Shown: positions 1 through 5,681, counted from the stretch's first letter. The stretch: DNA of 6,665 bases from an uncultured Akkermansia sp. (GCA_904501975.1 CAJGCZ010000074.1:1-6665), one strand, 5' to 3'. Numbers and translations: made by a program. Notes: generated by a model not told the origin, from the sequence alone.

Positions 1-21
1 TAATCACGGAAAATCTAAAGT

Positions 22-53
22 TTCAGCCTCTATATAATTAAAAAAATTATACG
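22..53. repeat. Left copy of ~30-bp imperfect direct repeat flanking the ATPase gene
   Basis: Positions 22-34 (TTCAGCCTCTATA) are identical to 1494-1506. The match continues as ATT, an A-run (seven A here, five in the right copy) and ATTAT-x-CG, with two substitutions at 35-36 and a 2-nt length difference in the A-run. This copy also contains a perfect AT-only inverted repeat, TATAATT (33-39) and AATTATA (45-51), around AAAAA. It lies 7 nt beyond the stop codon of the minus-strand ATPase gene. The rest of 1-60 is AT-rich and shows no gene. Whether the repeat is a recombination scar, a shared regulatory or terminator element, or chance in AT-rich DNA cannot be decided here. Confidence 0.55.
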
Positions 54-60
54 TATGTAG

Positions 61-1248
61 TTATGTGCTAATATCACTCAAAAATATGTTGTTATAGTGA
101 GTGAAATTGCAGATTTGCACATTGCGGGACATTCCCATATCTGCACCGGCGTAGATAAGGGCGGGAGGAAGAGAATCCGGAACGAAATCCGCAAATTTCT
201 CTACATTTTTTACCATAGCCGGGGTGAAGGTCATGCCGGACTTGATTTCGATGGGGCGCGGACGCCTTGCTTCCTCCAGAATGAGGTCGATTTCAAAGCC
301 CTTGGTGTCTCTGAAAAAGAAGAGGTTGGGGCGTTTGCCGGTATTGAATCTGTTTTTCAGCGCCTCAACAACGACCATGTTTTCGAATATATTACCCAGT
401 AGAGGGTCTCGCCCAAGTTGAGAGGGGGATTCAATACCAAGCAAGCAAGGCACCAGCCCCGGCTCTGTAAAGTAGATTTTCGGAGACTTGATAAGGCGCT
501 TTCCATAGTTGTTATGGTATGGATACAGGGTGAAGATAATGTATGAGGCTTCCAGCACCGATACCCACTCTCGAATGGTGGAGCTGCTTACACCTACATC
601 TGTTGCCAGAGCAGCCAAATTAAGCACTTGCCCCACGCGAGAGGCAAGCAACTTGAGAAACAGCTCAAAAGCCTGCAGATTGCGCACGTTACTCAGTTGG
701 CGCACATCTCTCTCCACATAGGTGCGTAAGTAGTCGGAGTATGCTTGACCGGGCTCCATATCGTATTCAAACACACGGGGCAAACATCCACGGAACAAGG
801 CAGTATCTCGCTCATCCTGAATACCCACATCACTTAACTCCTGTAGAGAAAGTGGCAGCAAATCCACGATGCCGTTACGCCCGGCAAGGGATTGCGTGAT
901 GGCTTGTTGCAATTCCATCTGGCGGCTCCCGGTAAGTATATACATACCGGTGCGTTTCTCCTCATCCACTATTCCTTGCAGGTAGCTCAGCAATTCCGGT
1001 GTGTTTTGTACCTCATCAAAGATGCAAGGGGCTTTGTGTAGCTGTAAAAAGTGTGTGGGATCATCGCGGAAAAACTGTCGTTCCCGAATATCCTCCATGC
1101 TCACATAATCATAATCAGGGTATAAATGCCGTGCCAGTGTGGTCTTGCCGGATTGACGCGGCCCCGCAATAGTAACAATAGGGTACATATTCATCAGTTT
1201 TTGAATATGTGAGCTTATATGACGGGGAATGTATCCTAACGACTTCAT
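61..1248 (-). CDS. AAA-family ATPase with C-terminal DUF4143 domain (AAA_14/DUF4143)
   Basis: A 395-residue protein when started at the ATG at 1248. A GTG 18 nt upstream (1266) stays in frame, but it lies upstream of the TATAAT box, so the ATG is preferred. Residues below count from that ATG. The N-terminal half is a P-loop NTPase: Walker A GPRQSGKT at 29-36, Walker B CIFDEVQ at 75-81, and the sensor-like strand ILTGSRQ at 104-110. A helix-turn-helix-like stretch with GVSSSTIREWVSVLEASYI lies near 219-237. The C-terminal part resembles a PD-(D/E)xK nuclease fold: an FENMVVVEAL helix near 288-297, then GFEIDLIL and IEIKSG (D321, E334, K336). This architecture and length are typical of the widespread AAA_14/DUF4143 family, often found in several scattered copies per genome; its cellular role is not settled. 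Base composition looks more AT-rich than nadB. It is monocistronic as seen here. Family assignment is secure, function is not. Confidence 0.93.
   Translation of the reverse strand: MKSLGYIPRHISSHIQKLMNMYPIVTIAGPRQSGKTTLARHLYPDYDYVSMEDIRERQFFRDDPTHFLQLHKAPCIFDEVQNTPELLSYLQGIVDEEKRTGMYILTGSRQMELQQAITQSLAGRNGIVDLLPLSLQELSDVGIQDERDTALFRGCLPRVFEYDMEPGQAYSDYLRTYVERDVRQLSNVRNLQAFELFLKLLASRVGQVLNLAALATDVGVSSSTIREWVSVLEASYIIFTLYPYHNNYGKRLIKSPKIYFTEPGLVPCLLGIESPSQLGRDPLLGNIFENMVVVEALKNRFNTGKRPNLFFFRDTKGFEIDLILEEARRPRPIEIKSGMTFTPAMVKNVEKFADFVPDSLPPALIYAGADMGMSRNVQICNFTHYNNIFLSDIST
70..108. repeat. Inverted repeat in the 3' end of the ATPase gene
   Basis: AATATCACTCA (70-80) and TGAGTGAAATT (98-108) are inverted copies with one mismatch in 11, separated by 17 nt. 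They lie inside the last codons of the minus-strand ATPase gene, 7 nt before its stop. It could form a stem at the mRNA 3' end, but no clean T-tract follows directly, so I do not call it an intrinsic terminator. Chance in AT-rich DNA is possible. Confidence 0.4.
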
Positions 1249-1255
1249 AGAGAAA

Positions 1256-1283
1256 ATTATATACACTTCTGTGCAAAATGCAA
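1256..1283 (-). promoter_or_regulatory. Candidate promoter of the ATPase gene (leaderless layout)
   Basis: On the minus strand, a perfect -10 hexamer TATAAT occupies 1261-1256, preceded by a 16-nt spacer and a weak -35 TTGCAT at 1283-1278 (3 of 6 to TTGACA). Only 7 nt separate the -10 box from the ATG at 1248, so transcription would begin at or next to the start codon. This supports the ATG over the GTG at 1266 and explains the lack of a Shine-Dalgarno sequence. Confidence 0.5.
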
Positions 1284-1284
1284 G

Positions 1285-1303
1285 GTTAAATCGACGATTT
1301 TAC
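1285..1303. promoter_or_regulatory. Palindrome next to the ATPase promoter, possible operator
   Basis: The core AAATCGACGATTT (1288-1300) is a perfect 6-bp inverted repeat around one central A. Extending outward, one mismatch is followed by two more complementary pairs, so eight of nine arm positions match over 19 nt. It sits one base beyond the -35 box of the minus-strand ATPase promoter, where an activator or repressor could bind. No regulator gene is visible, so the role is inferred from symmetry and position only. Confidence 0.4.
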
Positions 1304-1493
1304 ACACCACCTCATAAATAACTGCCTATTATCATGTTACAACAGTGCTAAAACTAATTTCAGGGCAATAGCCATATCATAGCTAAGCCATACACCACAT
1401 GCGAGAAACTCAAGGTAATAACGAAAAATCCAACGTTGAACTTTACATTTTCCGACTCTTTCATTTTCTGCACATTGCGCGCATATTTATACA

Positions 1494-1523
1494 TTCAGCC
1501 TCTATAGGATTAAAAATTATCCG
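1494..1523. repeat. Right copy of ~30-bp imperfect direct repeat flanking the ATPase gene
   Basis: It is identical to the left copy over 1494-1506 (TTCAGCCTCTATA), then has GG in place of TA and a shorter A-run, and ends ATTATCCG. The two copies lie in the same orientation, about 1.47 kb apart, and enclose only the ATPase gene. In this copy GGAT (1507-1510) and ATCC (1519-1522) are complementary, so a small hairpin remains possible even though its sequence differs from the left copy. Confidence 0.55.
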
Positions 1524-1596
1524 AAGAAAGAAAGGAAAAAACAACAAGGAAGAACCACTTAGCTGTGACATTCAACGAGAAAAGCGAAGATTTAGC

Positions 1597-1625
1597 TTGA
1601 CGCGAGAAAATAATTAGGGTAGTCT
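1597..1625 (+). promoter_or_regulatory. Candidate ilvN promoter
   Basis: The -35 box TTGACG (1597-1602, 5 of 6 to consensus), a 17-nt spacer and the -10-like TAGTCT (1620-1625) are followed by exactly 25 nt to the ilvN ATG. The -10 is weak in isolation, but the layout is repeated before nadB (GTGACG-17-TAGACT-25 nt-ATG). The 9-mer CTTGACGCG occurs twice here, at 1596-1604 over the -35 and at 1624-1632 just after the -10, so a regulator might bind both copies. Confidence 0.5.
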
Positions 1626-1650
1626 TGACGCGCAATAGACACACCATACC

Positions 1651-2136
1651 ATGCCGACACATTCCCACACAATTTCCGTACTGGTAGAGAACAAGTTTGG
1701 CGTACTTTCTCGCGTAGCCGGTCTTTTCTCCGGTCGCGGTTACAACATCCATTCTCTTAACGTGGCACCGTGCGAGGATCCTGCCTTCTCTCGCATGACC
1801 ATCGATGTGAACGAAGCCAGCGAGAAGCTTGACCAAGTCATCAAGCAGCTCAGCAAGCTCGTGAACGTGGTAGAGGTGATTGACTACCGTGAAGAGCCGA
1901 CCATCTATCGCGAGGTAGTGCTGATGCGCGTGCGCTTTGGTGAGAAGAAGCAAGAGATTCTTGAGCTGTGCAACATTTTCGGTGCCCGCATTCTGGATGC
2001 CACGCGTGAGCTGCTTACCATCGAAATCTGCGGTGGCGTGTTCCGTCTCAACCGATTCCTGAACCTGATGCAGGATTACGATGTAACGATGCTCACCCGC
2101 TCCGGTAAGATTGCCGTGGTAAAGCCGCAAAGCTAA
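1651..2136 (+). CDS. ilvN: Acetolactate synthase small (regulatory) subunit
   Basis: A 161-residue cytoplasmic protein, about the usual length for IlvN/IlvH. It activates the catalytic subunit IlvB and confers feedback control by branched-chain amino acids in valine, leucine and isoleucine synthesis. The N-terminal ACT domain spans about 7-80. It carries the family signature ENKFGVLSRVAGLFSGRGYN at 13-32. N14, G17 and N32 match positions that form the valine site in E. coli IlvH, so feedback sensitivity is expected. The C-terminal ALS_ss_C domain spans about 84-158, with ILDATRELLTIEICG in its core. The ATG is the first possible start after the promoter and leaves about 18 nt of leader, without a Shine-Dalgarno sequence. 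No ilvB or ilvC lies beside it: it is divergent from the ATPase gene and followed by a terminator, so it is probably transcribed alone and its partner is encoded elsewhere. Confidence 0.96.
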   Translation: MPTHSHTISVLVENKFGVLSRVAGLFSGRGYNIHSLNVAPCEDPAFSRMTIDVNEASEKLDQVIKQLSKLVNVVEVIDYREEPTIYREVVLMRVRFGEKKQEILELCNIFGARILDATRELLTIEICGGVFRLNRFLNLMQDYDVTMLTRSGKIAVVKPQS

Positions 2137-2154
2137 ATAGCTTTTTCCCTTTAT

Positions 2155-2191
2155 CAAAAGAGCCCGATGCTGCATGCACCGGGCTCTTTTG
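2155..2191. terminator. Strong bidirectional rho-independent terminator
   Basis: A perfect 12-bp stem, CAAAAGAGCCCG (2155-2166) with CGGGCTCTTTTG (2180-2191), encloses a 13-nt loop. The GC-rich core is flanked by A-runs on one side and T-runs on the other, so a U-tract follows the hairpin on either strand. It lies 19 nt after the ilvN stop and 21 nt beyond the stop of the convergent lipoprotein gene, and probably ends both transcripts. Confidence 0.92.
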
Positions 2192-2212
2192 CTTGTAGCG
2201 GCAAACGCGCGT

Positions 2213-2959
2213 TTACTTGGTTTCAAACAAGATATCGGAAACGGACGGGCGGCACTTCTCAATATCCTCCTCCGTCGCATGACCGGCAGCCACGTCTTTA
2301 CGCATCTGCGGCTCAGTCTGTTTTTTGAAAATATCGGCACGGCGTTTCACAAACTTTTGATAAGACGGCAGGCGCAGGAACTTATCTACCATAGCATCCG
2401 GCAACATGATAAGCTGCGCATCGCCATGACGATTCGTACGGCGTATCGCCGGGCCGGAAGATTCCTTAGCAATGCTATTATAAAGCTCTAACTCGTATAT
2501 GCATGTATTCTCGGCGTCGTACAGGCGCAGCGCATCGCATATATGATTCAATTGCGGCATCACCACCATATTAGCGTAGTCAAACTCCCCCTCTTTCGGG
2601 GCCATGCTCAACGGAGCCAGCACATCTGCATCCACCGTCGGCGGTGTTTGAGCCTGAGCCAAAATCTCCATCAATTCAGCAAACTCAGCCTTGCCCGGTT
2701 TCACCGTTTTAATTGGCTCCAAATCTGCCCCGGTGCAGCAGCAATCGCCCCTCACGCGAGAAAACTCCGCATGGTGCGCGCGTTTAAGAGCGCTCTGAAA
2801 CTCCGCAAACATGGTCACTACCATGGTATGGTGCGTGCCCATCTGCCGGCATTGCCATACTTCCGCATAGCTTGGCTGGGGCAGTTCCTGCATTTGCTGG
2901 CATGACGTCGGCAACCATACTACCAAAGCGGCAACCAACGGTAATATCCTAAGGTTCAT
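2213..2959 (-). CDS. Hypothetical protein, probable lipoprotein
   Basis: A 248-residue protein of a family I do not recognise. The start at 2959 gives a typical export signal: MNLR, a hydrophobic run LPLVAALVVWL, then PTSC with Cys20 as the likely lipidated residue. The lipobox is not canonical, because Pro occupies the -3 position where Leu is usual, so a plain membrane anchor or ordinary secretion is possible. The mature part is mostly hydrophilic, with a CCC triplet at 73-75, further Cys at 37, 141, 153 and 236, and a Lys/Arg/Glu-rich C-terminal region likely to be helical (200-236). The frame stays open upstream to 3571, but that extension is antisense to nadB and lacks protein-like features. 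A promoter with -10 seven nt before this ATG supports the start. It is convergent with ilvN across a shared terminator and divergent from nadB. Confidence 0.8.
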   Translation of the reverse strand: MNLRILPLVAALVVWLPTSCQQMQELPQPSYAEVWQCRQMGTHHTMVVTMFAEFQSALKRAHHAEFSRVRGDCCCTGADLEPIKTVKPGKAEFAELMEILAQAQTPPTVDADVLAPLSMAPKEGEFDYANMVVMPQLNHICDALRLYDAENTCIYELELYNSIAKESSGPAIRRTNRHGDAQLIMLPDAMVDKFLRLPSYQKFVKRRADIFKKQTEPQMRKDVAAGHATEEDIEKCRPSVSDILFETK

Positions 2960-2966
2960 GCCCTGT

Positions 2967-2995
2967 AATATAAAACACATAACAAACAGAGTCAA
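2967..2995 (-). promoter_or_regulatory. Promoter of the probable lipoprotein gene (leaderless layout)
   Basis: On the minus strand, TTGACT (2995-2990, 5 of 6 to consensus), a 17-nt spacer and TATATT (2972-2967, 5 of 6) form a near-consensus sigma-70-type promoter. The -10 box ends 7 nt before the ATG at 2959, so the transcript should begin at or within a base or two of the start codon. The same 7-nt spacing is found at the ATPase gene. Confidence 0.65.
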
Positions 2996-3019
2996 GTTTA
3001 ACACCAAAAAACGGTCATT

Positions 3020-3029
3020 ATTCCGGAAT
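3020..3029. promoter_or_regulatory. Palindrome between the divergent promoters, possible operator
   Basis: ATTCCGGAAT is a perfect 10-bp palindrome. It lies 6 nt upstream of the proposed nadB -35 box and 24 nt upstream of the divergent lipoprotein -35 box. Its location fits an operator serving one or both genes. It does not match any NAD-regulator site I can name with confidence, and a palindrome of this length can arise by chance. Confidence 0.3.
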
Positions 3030-3035
3030 TTGCGC

Positions 3036-3064
3036 GTGACGTGCGGGGGATTATATGGTAGACT
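3036..3064 (+). promoter_or_regulatory. Candidate promoter of the nadB operon
   Basis: GTGACG (3036-3041), a 17-nt spacer and TAGACT (3059-3064) precede the nadB ATG by exactly 25 nt. Each box matches the sigma-70 consensus at 4 of 6 positions. The case rests on the matching arrangement before ilvN, including GG directly ahead of the -10. An overlapping alternative is TTGCGC (3030-3035), a 16-nt spacer and TATATG (3052-3057). Confidence 0.45.
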
Positions 3065-3089
3065 ATCCAGCGTAACGCAGTCAAACAAA

Positions 3090-4688
3090 ATGATAGCGAC
3101 AGATTTCTTAGTAATCGGCAGCGGCGTAGCCGGGCTCAGTTTTGCCCTGCGCGCAGCTGAGCATGGCAAGGTGATAGTTCTGTGCAAGAGTGACCCGCTG
3201 GTCTCCAGCTCTGCCAAAGCGCAGGGCGGCATTGCCGCGGTGATGGATAAGAATGACACCTTTGAGGAGCATATTGCCGACACCTTGGATGCGGGCGCCG
3301 GGCTGTGCGATGAAGCCGCCGTTCGAACGATTGTTACCGAGGCACCCGAAGCAATTCGCGAGCTACTGAGTTGGGGCGTTGACTTTGACCAGCACGACGA
3401 CGGCGAGTTTTGCTTGGGGCGCGAGGGCGGCCACGGAAAGCGCCGCATCCTGCATTCCAAAGACACAACAGGCTTAGAGATAAGCTCCAAGCTACTGGAG
3501 TGCGCCAAGCGCCATCCGAATATCGAGATATTAGACCACCGCATTGCCATAGACCTCATTACAACGGCCAAACTGGGTTGCGTAACAGAGGACCGCGTAC
3601 TGGGCGCCTACGTGCTGAACCCCGCCACGGGGGATGTGGATATCTTCCGTTGCGACCGTGTGATGCTGGCCACCGGTGGCACAGGCCGAGTTTACATGTA
3701 CACCACCAATCCGCAAACAGCAACGGGTGATGGTGTGGCGATGGCTTGGCGAGCCGGTGCCAATATCTCCAACATGGAGTTCGTGCAATTCCACCCCACC
3801 ACCTTCTATAATCCCAAGAGCAGCGACCGCGAGGGCCTCACCTTCCTTATCTCGGAGGCCGTGCGCGGCGAAGGCGGTATTTTGCGTGGCCCCGGTGGCA
3901 AAGAGTTCATGCAGAAGTATGATGCCCGCAAGAGCTTAGCCCCGCGCGATATTGTGGCGCGCGCCATTAATAGCGAAATTTTGCGCACAGGCCACCCCTG
4001 CATGTACTTGGACATGACCCACAAGCCCAAGGGATTCATGGCAGAGCGTTTCCCCTATATTTACGAGACGTGTAAGAGCTACGGTGTTGATGCCGAGGTG
4101 GATATGATTCCCGTAGTGCCCTCTGCCCACTATCAATGCGGCGGCATTCAAACAAACACCAACGGCCAAACTAGCCTGCGTGGTCTGTTTGCAGCCGGCG
4201 AGTGTGCCTGCACAGGCCTGCACGGCGCCAATCGTCTGGCCAGCAACTCTTTGCTGGAGTGTGTTGTTACCTCCAAGCGCGCAATTGAAACCATGCTCAC
4301 CCGCCTACCCCTGGCCCACAAGATGGAGGAATACCCCATCCCGGAATGGGTACACGGAGCCAAAGCCGAGCGCGATGACCTGGCTATTCTTTACCACTGC
4401 TGGGACGAAGTACGCCGCACCATGACGGACTATGTGAGCATTGTGCGCACCAACCACCGCTTGCAGCGTGCCGCTACGCGCCTGCGTAACATTAACCGCG
4501 AGATTAATGAATATTACTGGGGATACCGAGTCACGCCGGAAATTATTGACCTGCGCAACCTGGCCCTCACCGCCTCGCTCATTGTGGACTGTGCTATCCG
4601 CCGCCAAGAGTCTCGCGGGCTCCATTATACGATGGATGCCCCGGACAAGCTTCCCGTTGCCCGCCCCAGCGTTCTACACAATTGGTAA
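3090..4688 (+). CDS. nadB: L-aspartate oxidase
   Basis: A 532-residue FAD enzyme that oxidises L-aspartate to iminoaspartate, the first step of de novo NAD synthesis. NadA then uses the product to make quinolinate; nadA is not in this window. The length is close to E. coli NadB (540) and similarity runs end to end. Visible signatures are the FAD-binding GSGVAGLS (10-17), AQGGIAAV (44-51), REGGHGKRRILH (111-122), NMEFVQFHPTT (228-238), the LAPRDIVARAI active-site segment with R286, HYQCGG (347-352), and GLHGANRLASNSLLECVV (376-393). The C-terminal helical domain ends with RRQESRGLHYTMD. The frame is open back to 2958, but the first 44 codons there lack homology and overlap the promoter, so the ATG at 3090, directly before IATDFLVIGSG, is the start. 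It leads a three-gene operon, followed after only 4 nt by the next gene. Confidence 0.97.
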   Translation: MIATDFLVIGSGVAGLSFALRAAEHGKVIVLCKSDPLVSSSAKAQGGIAAVMDKNDTFEEHIADTLDAGAGLCDEAAVRTIVTEAPEAIRELLSWGVDFDQHDDGEFCLGREGGHGKRRILHSKDTTGLEISSKLLECAKRHPNIEILDHRIAIDLITTAKLGCVTEDRVLGAYVLNPATGDVDIFRCDRVMLATGGTGRVYMYTTNPQTATGDGVAMAWRAGANISNMEFVQFHPTTFYNPKSSDREGLTFLISEAVRGEGGILRGPGGKEFMQKYDARKSLAPRDIVARAINSEILRTGHPCMYLDMTHKPKGFMAERFPYIYETCKSYGVDAEVDMIPVVPSAHYQCGGIQTNTNGQTSLRGLFAAGECACTGLHGANRLASNSLLECVVTSKRAIETMLTRLPLAHKMEEYPIPEWVHGAKAERDDLAILYHCWDEVRRTMTDYVSIVRTNHRLQRAATRLRNINREINEYYWGYRVTPEIIDLRNLALTASLIVDCAIRRQESRGLHYTMDAPDKLPVARPSVLHNW

Positions 4689-4692
4689 TCAC

Positions 4693-5670
4693 ATGGGTAT
4701 TGCATCCTTACGCCATCTTTTCCTCGCTTTTATATGCGCCTCGTGCCTGTGTTTACCGGCACAGGCGGCCTCGATACGCGGTGGTTCCTCCGGCAAGGCG
4801 CTGGAGCAAGAACTGCAGCGCCGCAAAAAGCAGGCACCGGTTATCTCCAACCAGCCGCTAAAAAAGGTGGATAACGAAGCGATACGCAAGGCAGCCATTA
4901 AAGCAGGCCCGCTTAAACCCAGTACCGATCAAAGCCACCGCACCAATTTCCCGGATCCTAAGCTGGTGCCCACCCCCAAGCGTGTGGGTGCCTACCCCTG
5001 GCACTTCGATATTACCGCCACCTATTTTTACATAGGTGAGCTCCCCACAAAAAACAATCCCACGCCCAACACGGCCAGCAGCTGGGACAGCGCTTGGGAT
5101 GACAACTACGGCGGTTTTGACGACCCCAACCCCGCCAACCGTTGCCCGCGCACCTATTGCCCCAAGGGATTCACGCCTCAGCTCAACCCCTTTTATGTAG
5201 CCCTGCCCTACAACGATATTCAGCAGGGCGGCCCCAAGCCGGAAGCTTCGCGCGTTATTCCTTGGTACCGCCGTGATAAGGAGGGGAAATACGAATCCGT
5301 ATGCCGCGGCATGTGGGTGCAGATTTACTACAACGGCAAATATTGCTTTGCGCAGTGGGAAGACTGCGGACCCTTTGTCACGGATGATTGGCAGTATGTG
5401 TTCGGTGGCTCTCGCCCCAAAAATGAAAAGAACAAAGCAGCCGGCATTGATATTTCCCCGGCTGTGCGAGATTACCTCGGCATCCCCGGTGGTATGGCTA
5501 AAGTGCACTGGCGCTTTGTCGATTTCCATTTAGTCCCCGGTGGCCCGTGGGCAAAGTACGGCAAGGACAATCCCTTTATCAACCCTACCCTCCGCAAAGC
5601 TATTCAAAAATACGAGCTCAAGCAGCGCAATGCCCGCGCGCTCAATAAGACGAAGTACAGCTCCCGATAA
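4693..5670 (+). CDS. Exported protein with RlpA-like double-psi beta-barrel signature
   Basis: A 325-residue protein with a clear signal peptide: MGIASLRHLF, a hydrophobic core LAFICASCLCLP, and AQA at 23-25 as the likely signal peptidase I site. A basic, low-complexity linker (30-95) follows. The folded part begins near 99 (YPWHFDITATYFYIGE). Residues 166-276 read like a divergent double-psi beta-barrel: PFYVALPYND, then MWVQIYYNGKYCFAQWEDCGPF (207-228), then GIDISPAVRDYLGI (251-264). These parallel RlpA's lPfGT, V-x-NDRGPF and IDLS-xxA-xxLG elements. If that is right it may bind or cleave cell-wall glycan, but the RlpA NDRGPF Asp/Arg pair is replaced by EDCGPF, so lytic activity is doubtful. 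Cys151, 156, 204, 218 and 225 could form disulfides in the periplasm. The start is 4 nt after the nadB stop, without a Shine-Dalgarno sequence. Export is secure; the fold is inferred from motifs. Confidence 0.8.
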   Translation: MGIASLRHLFLAFICASCLCLPAQAASIRGGSSGKALEQELQRRKKQAPVISNQPLKKVDNEAIRKAAIKAGPLKPSTDQSHRTNFPDPKLVPTPKRVGAYPWHFDITATYFYIGELPTKNNPTPNTASSWDSAWDDNYGGFDDPNPANRCPRTYCPKGFTPQLNPFYVALPYNDIQQGGPKPEASRVIPWYRRDKEGKYESVCRGMWVQIYYNGKYCFAQWEDCGPFVTDDWQYVFGGSRPKNEKNKAAGIDISPAVRDYLGIPGGMAKVHWRFVDFHLVPGGPWAKYGKDNPFINPTLRKAIQKYELKQRNARALNKTKYSSR

Positions 5671-5681
5671 CTCTCTTCAAC

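Larger units (their letters stand above)
1267..1650. other. AT-rich intergenic region between the divergent ATPase and ilvN genes
   Basis: This 384-bp stretch contains no convincing gene. It holds the -35 side of the ATPase promoter, a palindrome at 1285-1303, the right copy of the flanking repeat (1494-1523) and the ilvN promoter (1597-1625). A 72-codon plus-strand reading frame (1399-1617) runs through it but has no ribosome binding site and no recognisable protein features. From about 1304 to 1493 I see nothing specific. Confidence 0.6.

Noticed and set aside
40..63. Intrinsic terminator for the ATPase gene (ATACGTAT followed by a T-run on the minus strand)
   Set aside because: The 8-bp palindrome has no loop and very little GC, so a stable hairpin is unlikely.
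117..1479. Shared 10-mer GCACATTGCG at 117-126 and 1470-1479 as part of the flanking repeat
   Set aside because: Its order relative to the ~30-bp repeat differs on the two sides, so it is not part of one repeated unit and is probably chance.
1399..1617. 72-codon plus-strand reading frame upstream of ilvN, rich in Ile and Leu in its middle part, considered as an attenuation leader peptide
   Set aside because: It has no ribosome binding site and no consecutive run of regulatory codons. It ends inside the proposed ilvN promoter, so it would lie outside the ilvN transcript, and no terminator/antiterminator pair follows it. Ile and Leu codons are expected in AT-rich DNA.
1510..2340. 276-codon minus-strand frame across ilvN
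   Set aside because: It is entirely antisense to ilvN, crosses the strong terminator, and has no recognisable protein signature; it is a shadow of the real gene.
2958..3089. 44-codon N-terminal extension of nadB
   Set aside because: It lacks similarity to NadB N-termini, is basic and low-quality in composition, and overlaps the divergent promoter region; NadB homology begins right after the ATG at 3090.
2960..3571. Upstream in-frame extension of the minus-strand lipoprotein gene (to a 452-residue product)
   Set aside because: The extra 204 codons are antisense to the conserved nadB start region, and the signal peptide plus promoter place the true start at 2959.
4858..5529. 223-codon minus-strand frame inside the exported-protein gene
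   Set aside because: It is antisense to a gene with a signal peptide and coherent motifs; its Gly/Val-rich translation is what the opposite strand of that codon usage produces.
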